A stretch of 64,000 bases of DNA from Streptomyces odontomachi (lineage in GTDB: Bacteria > Actinomycetota > Actinomycetes > Streptomycetales > Streptomycetaceae), in the NCBI RefSeq assembly GCF_024435355.1, contig NZ_JAMJWG010000024.1, positions 97,149-161,148 of the forward strand, given 5' to 3'. The notes under the pieces were generated by a model. The model did not search any database, was not told where the DNA came from, and saw only the letters and a program-made list of their open reading frames with translations. Both the position numbers and the translations under genes were made by a program. Every line of letters starts with the position of its first letter. The stretch's first letter is position 1. This document shows positions 58,460-64,000 of the stretch, piece by piece.

Positions 58460-59407
58460 ATGTCCCGGATGCGGCCGTGGGCCATGCTGCGGAACGTTCT
58501 GTCGGCGGTGCTGCTCACCGCCGCCTGTGCCCTGGCGCCCCTCGCCTCGTTGTCCCTCTGGGCGCGGTACGAGATCGGCGACACCGACGCCTACGTGGCC
58601 ACCATGGCCCCGCTCGCGTCCTACGACCCGGTGCAGAACGACGTGGCGACGGCCGTGACCGAAGCGATCATGACCCGGGTGGACCAGCAGGAGGAGCGCT
58701 CGGCCGGTGACACCGGCGGCCCGGGCCCGCCCCGGCACAGCGTCGAGGCCTTCGTGCACGACGCCGTACGGTCCTTCACCGGCACCCGGACCTTCCGGAC
58801 CGCCTGGAACGCCGCCAACCGCGCCACGCACCAGGCGGTGCTCCGCGCCCTGCGCACCGGAGACGACGGCAAGGTCGGCTTCGACATCGCGCCGATCAGC
58901 GCGCACGTCAAGGCGCAGCTCATGGCGGACTCGGTGCCGTTCGCCAAGCGCATCCCGGTCGAGCACACGGACGTGACCGTGCTGCCGGCCCACGACCACA
59001 CGATGTCCCGGAAGGGGTTCCACGTGCTTCAGGTGACCGGCGTGTGGCTGCCCGCCGCTTCGGTGGCCTGCGCCGTGCTGGGCCTGCTGCTGGCGCTACG
59101 GCGGCGGCGAGCGGTCGTGGCCACGGCGGCCGGTCTGGCGCTGGGCGCCGGGGTGCTGCTGGCGGCGATCGCGATCGGTCGTGACCTGGCCCTCGGCGAC
59201 CTGCCGTCGGACGTCTCGCGCGCCTCCGCGGGCGCCGTCTACGACGCGCTCACCCGCACCCTGCGGATCACGTCCTGGGCGGTCCTGGGCACCGGTGCCG
59301 TGGTGGCGCTGCTGACGCCCCTGGCCCGGCAGGCGCGGGTGCCGGCCGCCGGCTCCCGCCGGGAAGCACAGGGCGCCCCGGCGGAAACCGCGTCGCGGCG
59401 GCCGTGA
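58460..59407 (+). CDS. membrane protein with large extracytoplasmic loop, unknown
   Basis: 315 residues from ATG 58460 (GGGGGG is very close; GTG 58448 would space better). One N-terminal helix (MLRNVLSAVLLTAACALAPL), a ~170-residue external domain (DTDAYVATMAPLASYDPVQN, DDGKVGFDIAPISAHVKAQL, SVPFAKRIPVEHTDVTVLPA) and three C-terminal helices (VTGVWLPAASVACAVLGLLL and others). DTDAYVATMAPLA...PVQNDVA is a block I recall from actinobacterial integral membrane proteins of unknown role. Divergent from the 169-residue membrane protein gene. Confidence 0.65.
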   Translation: MSRMRPWAMLRNVLSAVLLTAACALAPLASLSLWARYEIGDTDAYVATMAPLASYDPVQNDVATAVTEAIMTRVDQQEERSAGDTGGPGPPRHSVEAFVHDAVRSFTGTRTFRTAWNAANRATHQAVLRALRTGDDGKVGFDIAPISAHVKAQLMADSVPFAKRIPVEHTDVTVLPAHDHTMSRKGFHVLQVTGVWLPAASVACAVLGLLLALRRRRAVVATAAGLALGAGVLLAAIAIGRDLALGDLPSDVSRASAGAVYDALTRTLRITSWAVLGTGAVVALLTPLARQARVPAAGSRREAQGAPAETASRRP

Positions 59408-59420
59408 GGACCCGCCTCCT

Positions 59421-59498
59421 CGGGGTCCCGTGCGGACCTGCCTTCTCGGGGTCCCGTGCGGACCTGCCTTCTCGGGGTCCCCTGCGGACCTGACCCCT
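59421..59498. repeat. three tandem 26-bp repeats
   Basis: Units at 59421-59446, 59447-59472 and 59473-59498, beginning CGGGGTCCCGTGCGGACCTG. The first two are identical; the third has a few substitutions. They lie just after the membrane-protein stop and about 60 bp before the phased repeats of the SARP promoter. Confidence 0.9.
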
Positions 59499-59561
59499 CG
59501 GGGCCCCCGCCACCTCGGCTGGATGGACGGGGCAGGTCAGCGAGCGCTGCTGCGGACCGGG

Positions 59562-59636
59562 TCGCAGGGGGTCGCAGGCGATCGCAGAGGGTCGCAGGGG
59601 GCGATAAACGGCTGGTGAACGGCTGCTACACGGCTG
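59562..59636 (+). promoter_or_regulatory. phased direct repeats: TCGCAG x4 (10 bp) and ACGGCTG x3 (11 bp)
   Basis: TCGCAG occurs at 59562, 59572, 59582 and 59592, exactly ten bases apart. ACGGCTG occurs at 59608, 59619 and 59630, exactly eleven bases apart. Heptamer direct repeats at 11-bp spacing upstream of the -10 are the known binding pattern of SARP activators. The last repeat ends 26 bp before the SARP start codon, with GGGAGG between, so autoregulation is likely. Confidence 0.6.
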
Positions 59637-59662
59637 TTAGCCTGGCCTCCTGGGAGGTGACG

Positions 59663-62635
59663 ATGAGCGCAGAGCCGCGCCTTCCCGAGCAACGTCGCCC
59701 GCCGGCGGCCGACGAGGACCCGGCGAAGATCCCCCGGCTGCGCTTCCGCGTCCTCGGCCCGGTGCAAGTGTGGCGAGGGCACGAGAAGTTGTCCATCGGC
59801 AGCCCGCAGTCACGCGCCATGCTGGCCGCCCTGCTGCTGAGGGACGGCCGCACGGTCACCGCGGCGGAGCTGATCGACGCCCTGTGGGGCGATGTCGCGC
59901 CCCCGCAGGCACTGGCCGCCGTGCGCACCTACGCGTCCCGGCTGCGCCGGAGCCTCGGCCACGGCGTCCTGGTCAGCGAGTCGGGCGGGTACGCGATCCC
60001 GGTGACCGCCGAGTCGCTCGACCTGCTGGACGCCCAACACCGCTGGGACGCCGCCCAGGTGGCGCGTTCCGCGGGTGACCTGCCCAAGGCCCGCCAGCAG
60101 CTGCACGCGGGGCTCACGCTGTGGGACGGCGAGCCGCTGGCCGGCATGCCCGGTCCCTTCGCCGACACCCAGCGCGCCCGCCTCAAGGAGTGGCGGCTGC
60201 AACTGCTGGAGGCCCGGCTCGACATCGACCTGGAGCTGGGCCGGCACGGCGAGGTGGTCTCGGAGCTGACCGAGCTGGCGGCCGCGTACCCGATGCGCGA
60301 GCGGCTGCGGGAGCTGCTGATGCTGGCGCTGTACCGCAGCGGCCGGCAGGGCGAGGCGCTGGCCGTCTACGCGGACCTGCGCCGGCTGCTCGCCGAGGAG
60401 TTGGGCGTCGATCCGGGTCCCCACATGGCGTTCCTGCAAGAGCGCATCCTGGCCGCCGACCCGAGCCTGACCCGGACCGGGGTGGAGCCGGCGGGCGAGA
60501 CGGCGCCGTCCTCCGCCGGGCAGGTGCGGCCGACCCAGCTGCCCGCCACCGTCCCCGACTTCACGGGGCGCACGGAGGTGGTGGAGCACCTGGTGGGGCG
60601 GCTCACCGAGACCTCCGCACCGTCGATGGTGATCGAGGCGGTCGTGGGCTTCCCCGGCGCGGGGAAGACGACGCTCGCCGTGCATGTCGCGCACGCGGTG
60701 CGCAGCGCCTTCCCGGACGGCCAGCTGTATGTGCACCTCCAGGCGCCGAACGGCCGCCCGGCCGAGCCCGCGTCGGTGCTCGGTGCCTTCCTGCGCGCCC
60801 TGGGCACCGCCGACACGGCGATCCCCGACACCCTCCAGGAACGCGCCGCGCTGTACCGCTCCATCCTGACCGACCGCCGGGTCCTGGTGCTGCTGGACGA
60901 CGCCCACGACGCGGCCCAGGTGCGCCCCCTGCTGCCCGGCACCGAAGGCTGTGCCGCCCTGATCACCTCGCGGGTGCGCATGGTCGACCTGGTCGGCGCC
61001 GACATGGTGGACCTGGACGTGATGTCCCCCGAAGAGGGACTCAGGCTCCTCACCGCCGTCGTGGGCGAGGAGCGGGTCGCCGCCGAACAGGAGGCGGCGG
61101 TGGACGTGGTGGCCGCGTGCGGTCACCTGCCGCTGGCGATCCGCATCGTCGCCGCCCGGCTGGCCGCCCGCCGCACCTGGACCATCGCCCACCTCGCCGC
61201 CCGGCTCGGCGACCCGAGCCGCCGCCTGGACGAACTCCAGGCCGGTGACCTCGCCGTCCGGCGCGTCCTCGAACCGGCCTACGGGCGACTCGGTCCCGCC
61301 CAGGCCCGTGCCCTGCGTCTGCTCGGCCTGCCGGACGGCCCGGACTTCTCCCTGGACGCCGCCGCTGCCCTGCTCGACCTGCCGGCCGCGCGCACCGAGG
61401 ACCTGTTGGAGACCCTGGTCGACGCGTCCCTGCTGGGGTCCACCGCACCGGGCCGCTACCGCTTCCACGACCTCGTACGCCTCTACGCCCGCTCCTGCGC
61501 CGAACGCGACGAGACGCCCGCGGAGCGGGACACGGCGCTCTCCCGGTTGCTGGACTTCTACCTGGCCACCGCCGCCGGCGTCTACGGCATCGCACGCCCC
61601 GGCGACCGGCTGGTGGAGCATCTGGAACCCACCGAGCACCCCGGGCTCGCCTTCCCCCACCGAAGGGCCGGGCTCGACTGGCTGCTCGCCGAGTCGGGTC
61701 CCCTGCTCGCCTGCGTCAGGCAGTGCGCCACCGGACCCTTCCTGCGCAAGGCCGCCGATCTGCTCATGGCTGCGGTCGACCTGACCGAGTCCGGGGCGCA
61801 CACGCAGCAGTACGAGGAGGTGGCCCGCACGGTGGACGCCGCCGCGCAGGCCGCCGGCGACCACCGGTCGAAGGGACGGGCCCGGCTGTTCCTGACCCTC
61901 GTGAGCAGGGCCAACGGACAGCTCCAGGAAGCCGACGACGAGGCGTTACGGGCACTGGACGCCGCGACGGCGGCCGCGGACGGCCTGGTGCTGTCCTGGG
62001 TGCCCAGCCAGCGCGGCACCATCGCCCTGCACGAACACCGCTACGCCGCCGCGCGTACCCAGTTCGAGCAGGCCGTCACCGCGTTCCACGACGACGGAAA
62101 CCGGCCGGGCGAGGCGACCGCCCTGTCCCACCTCTCGCTGGTGCACCTGAAGCTCGACGACACGACGACCGCGTCCGCCCTGGCGCAGCGCGGCGCCCGG
62201 CTCTCCTCGGGCCAGGGCCCGGACCTCCAGTTCGTCGACAACAGGTACGCGCTCGGTCTCGTGCTGCTCCGGGAGGGGCGGCACGCGGCGGCGATGAAGC
62301 ACTTCACGGACGCGCTGGAGATCCTCCGCGAAGGCGGCCAACTGCGCGACGAGAGCATGGCCCACTACCGGCTCGCCGAGGTGCACCTGGCGACGGGGCA
62401 GCCCGCCTCGGCCGTGACCCACGCAGAACAGGCGCTGGCGCTGGACGTGCCGGGCATCAGATGGCGCCGCGGCGCCTTCCTCACGGTCCTCGGCAAGGCC
62501 CTGCTGGCGACCGGCGAGCCCGGGCGCGCGGGAACCTGCTGGCGCGAGGCCCTCTCGGTGTACGAGACGTACGGCAGGCTGTCCACACCGGAGGCGGCGG
62601 AGGTGCGCTCCCTGCTCGGCAGGACGCCCGCCTGA
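59663..62635 (+). CDS. AfsR/SARP-family regulator with NB-ARC and TPR domains
   Basis: 990 residues from ATG 59663 with GGGAGGTG upstream. OmpR-like winged helix about 25-115 (IGSPQSRAMLAALLLRDGRT, AVRTYASRLRRSLG), bacterial transcriptional activation domain about 120-265 (LPKARQQLHAGLTLWDGEPL, AEELGVDPGPHMAFLQERIL), NB-ARC ATPase with Walker A GFPGAGKTT (329-337), Walker B RRVLVLLDDAHDAAQV and GHLPLAIRIVAARLA, then C-terminal TPR repeats. This is the AfsR layout. Such proteins activate secondary-metabolite or developmental genes after ATP-driven assembly. Phased repeats in its own promoter suggest self-activation. No biosynthetic cluster is visible next to it. Confidence 0.9.
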   Translation: MSAEPRLPEQRRPPAADEDPAKIPRLRFRVLGPVQVWRGHEKLSIGSPQSRAMLAALLLRDGRTVTAAELIDALWGDVAPPQALAAVRTYASRLRRSLGHGVLVSESGGYAIPVTAESLDLLDAQHRWDAAQVARSAGDLPKARQQLHAGLTLWDGEPLAGMPGPFADTQRARLKEWRLQLLEARLDIDLELGRHGEVVSELTELAAAYPMRERLRELLMLALYRSGRQGEALAVYADLRRLLAEELGVDPGPHMAFLQERILAADPSLTRTGVEPAGETAPSSAGQVRPTQLPATVPDFTGRTEVVEHLVGRLTETSAPSMVIEAVVGFPGAGKTTLAVHVAHAVRSAFPDGQLYVHLQAPNGRPAEPASVLGAFLRALGTADTAIPDTLQERAALYRSILTDRRVLVLLDDAHDAAQVRPLLPGTEGCAALITSRVRMVDLVGADMVDLDVMSPEEGLRLLTAVVGEERVAAEQEAAVDVVAACGHLPLAIRIVAARLAARRTWTIAHLAARLGDPSRRLDELQAGDLAVRRVLEPAYGRLGPAQARALRLLGLPDGPDFSLDAAAALLDLPAARTEDLLETLVDASLLGSTAPGRYRFHDLVRLYARSCAERDETPAERDTALSRLLDFYLATAAGVYGIARPGDRLVEHLEPTEHPGLAFPHRRAGLDWLLAESGPLLACVRQCATGPFLRKAADLLMAAVDLTESGAHTQQYEEVARTVDAAAQAAGDHRSKGRARLFLTLVSRANGQLQEADDEALRALDAATAAADGLVLSWVPSQRGTIALHEHRYAAARTQFEQAVTAFHDDGNRPGEATALSHLSLVHLKLDDTTTASALAQRGARLSSGQGPDLQFVDNRYALGLVLLREGRHAAAMKHFTDALEILREGGQLRDESMAHYRLAEVHLATGQPASAVTHAEQALALDVPGIRWRRGAFLTVLGKALLATGEPGRAGTCWREALSVYETYGRLSTPEAAEVRSLLGRTPA

Positions 62636-62751
62636 ACACCGGCCGACGGCCGCGGTTCCCCGATGGCCATACTCGTCGGGGAAGGCCCCGGGGTAGGCCT
62701 CGGGGCAGGTCGGCAGAGATCCGCGCATGTGGGCGGTGTGGACGGTGGAGC

Positions 62752-63819
62752 GTGGCAGACGAGGCCGCAGGCGCCTGGGCGGGGGACGACGACGCGCCGG
62801 GCGGTGCGCCGCCCGGCGGTGACCGGCGGACCCGGCGCAGGGGCGGCGGCATCCGGGCCTGGCTCGCGGCCCTGCTGCTCGCCGGGGTCAGCGTGCTCGC
62901 CGGCTGCCGGGCCGCCGACACGGACGCGGTCACGCCCGTGCCGCAGCTGCTCGCCTTCTGGCCCTGGCTGCTCGCCCCCACCCTTCTCGCGCTGCTGCTC
63001 GCTGCGCTCGCCCGGTCCCGCACCGGCCTGCTCTGGGGTCTGCTGCTGCTCGGCACCATCGCCTGGTTCATGGAGCCGTACGGCAAGGTGACGGAACCGC
63101 ACGGCGCCCCGGTCGCCGAGCTGCGCGTACTGACCTCGAACGTGGAGGTCGGCCGGGCCACCGGGTCCCTGATCACCGCAGTGCGCCGCGAGCGTCCCGA
63201 CCTCGTGTTCGTCGAGGAGTGCGACGCCCGCTGCTTCGACCTGCTCGACGACGCCTTCGGCCCGGCCCGGACGACGGCCGGCAAGGAACCGGCGCCCCGG
63301 GGCGGCTACCCCTACCGGCAGGCCGTCCGGGCGCCCGGTTCGCACGGCTCGGTGATCCTCAGCCGCTACCCGCTCCGGCCCGCCGCCGCCGTCCGCGGCA
63401 CCATGGGCATGCCCGGTGCCGTCGCCACGGTGCAGGGGCGCCCGGTACGGCTGCAACTCGCGCACCCGATGCCTCCGCTGCCCGGCGGGCTCGACGCCTG
63501 GCGGTCCGAGCTGGGGGCGCTGCGGGACTTCGCCGCCCGGACCGGCGGCGACGACCCGACCATCCTCGCGGGCGACTTCAACGCCTCGCAGGACCACGCC
63601 GCGTTCCGGCGGATCCTGGACACCGGCCTGCGGGACGGCGCACGCCTTGCCGGTGCCGCCCGCGCGCCCAGTTGGCCGTCGCGCACCACGCCGACGCTCG
63701 GCGCGCAGATCGACCACGTGCTGGTGAGCCCGGGCTTCTCGGCCCACGACGCCCGTTTCCTCACCCTCGCGCACACCGACCACCGGGCGCTGCGGATCGA
63801 TCTCGCGCTGCACGGCTAG
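62752..63819 (+). CDS. membrane-anchored endonuclease/exonuclease/phosphatase-family protein
   Basis: 355 residues from GTG 62752 with GGTGGAG upstream. Three hydrophobic segments in the first 110 residues (IRAWLAALLLAGVSVLAGCR, LAFWPWLLAPTLLALLLAAL, GLLWGLLLLGTIAWFMEP), then an EEP domain: LRVLTSNVEVGRATG, DLVFVEECDARCF, HGSVILSRYPL, ILAGDFNASQDHAAFRRIL and QIDHVLVSPGF ending with DHRALRIDLAL. Asn, Glu, Asp-x-Asn and Asp-His catalytic residues are all present. The catalytic side is probably outside. Relatives cleave phosphodiesters of nucleic acids, sphingomyelin or phosphoinositides; the substrate here is unknown. Confidence 0.85.
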   Translation: MADEAAGAWAGDDDAPGGAPPGGDRRTRRRGGGIRAWLAALLLAGVSVLAGCRAADTDAVTPVPQLLAFWPWLLAPTLLALLLAALARSRTGLLWGLLLLGTIAWFMEPYGKVTEPHGAPVAELRVLTSNVEVGRATGSLITAVRRERPDLVFVEECDARCFDLLDDAFGPARTTAGKEPAPRGGYPYRQAVRAPGSHGSVILSRYPLRPAAAVRGTMGMPGAVATVQGRPVRLQLAHPMPPLPGGLDAWRSELGALRDFAARTGGDDPTILAGDFNASQDHAAFRRILDTGLRDGARLAGAARAPSWPSRTTPTLGAQIDHVLVSPGFSAHDARFLTLAHTDHRALRIDLALHG

Positions 63820-64000
63820 GTTCCGTGTGTCGGCCGGACGTGGAGCCGGCCTCCCCCGGCTGCCCAAGGCATGCGGACCGCACGGTGGGAGAGCGGCCCG
63901 CACGGTGGGGGGTGGCGGCGGGGGGAGGCCGGAGCTGGTGACGACGTGACGGCTGGTGCCCTGTGAACTGGCTTGTGTCGTGGGGGGGGGGGGGGGGGGG
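63820..64000. other. gene-free end of window with 19-G run
   Basis: After the EEP gene no protein-like frame is seen. The final 19 bases (63982-64000) are all G. A run of this length is more likely a sequencing or contig-end artefact than biology. Confidence 0.6.

Noticed and set aside
59810..61864. 684-codon minus-strand frame inside the SARP gene
   Set aside because: The plus frame has all AfsR domains; the minus frame is low-complexity Gln/Gly/Arg sequence.
1..64000. tRNA or rRNA genes, integrases and transposases
   Set aside because: No T-loop-like GGTTCGAATCC context within a cloverleaf, no rRNA-like block and no integrase or transposase motifs were seen, so the mobile-element reading of 24.9-29.1 kb rests on context only.

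Overview
The window is high-GC actinobacterial DNA that reads as Streptomyces. GTG and TTG starts are frequent, most genes have purine-rich ribosome binding sites, and many genes overlap by ATGA or GTGA. A SARP regulator, an ECF41-type sigma factor and the dispersed GGGGCGCGGGGAACTGCGCG repeat typical of that genus are all present. No rRNA, tRNA, CRISPR array or transposase was recognised.

Layout. 1-3.6 kb: a minus-strand set made of a 50-residue peptide gene, a Cys/HTH (OvmZ-like) protein, a PaaK-like adenylating enzyme and a HisC-like aminotransferase cut by the window edge. 3.8-13.3 kb: a LuxR regulator, a cupin-Nudix fusion, an orphan amino-acid-type binding lipoprotein with a duplicated ~130-bp upstream element, an XRE/DUF6415 pair, a PCD/VOC fusion, an MFS pump and an acetyltransferase. 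13.4-38.3 kb: a split cobalamin (corrin ring) locus with cobN behind a cobalamin riboswitch, cobG-cobH-cobIJ, cobK, cbiD, and cobM-cobL. It is interrupted by a WXG/ESX-like trio (17.5-20.6 kb), by an accessory module (24.9-29.1 kb: GntR, small Cys protein, membrane protein, DUF7848, DUF6415, XRE, plus a broken ABC permease), and by an operon of an unknown protein, a MoxR AAA+ ATPase and a VWA/HExxH protein (31.5-35.9 kb) that could serve the CobN chelatase.

38.5-49.7 kb: an acetyltransferase, an ECF41 sigma factor with a divergent azoreductase, a STAND/TPR protein, a secreted amidase, an orphan xylose-type binding lipoprotein, an ArsR-type regulator and a DHA2 pump. 49.7-57.4 kb: a five-gene minus-strand operon encoding a CRP/FNR protein with an intact cyclic-nucleotide pocket, a class III cyclase-like protein, a 181-residue protein, a 1483-residue STAND NTPase and a TPR protein. 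The cyclase-like protein shares short glycine/isoleucine motifs with both the 181-residue protein and the STAND NTPase, where they sit between Walker A and Walker B. This is the best candidate for an undescribed signalling or defence system. 57.6-64 kb: two membrane proteins, a large SARP-NB-ARC-TPR regulator preceded by phased direct repeats, and a membrane-anchored EEP-family phosphodiesterase. The window ends in a 19-G run.

How the genes work together. The cob genes cover most methylation and rearrangement steps from precorrin-2 to hydrogenobyrinate, plus cobalt insertion. CobG (oxygen-dependent route) occurs with CbiD (anaerobic-type C1 methylase), so the pathway is a hybrid. Family names and roles come from reading motifs, not from searches; starts are judged from ribosome binding sites and family length.
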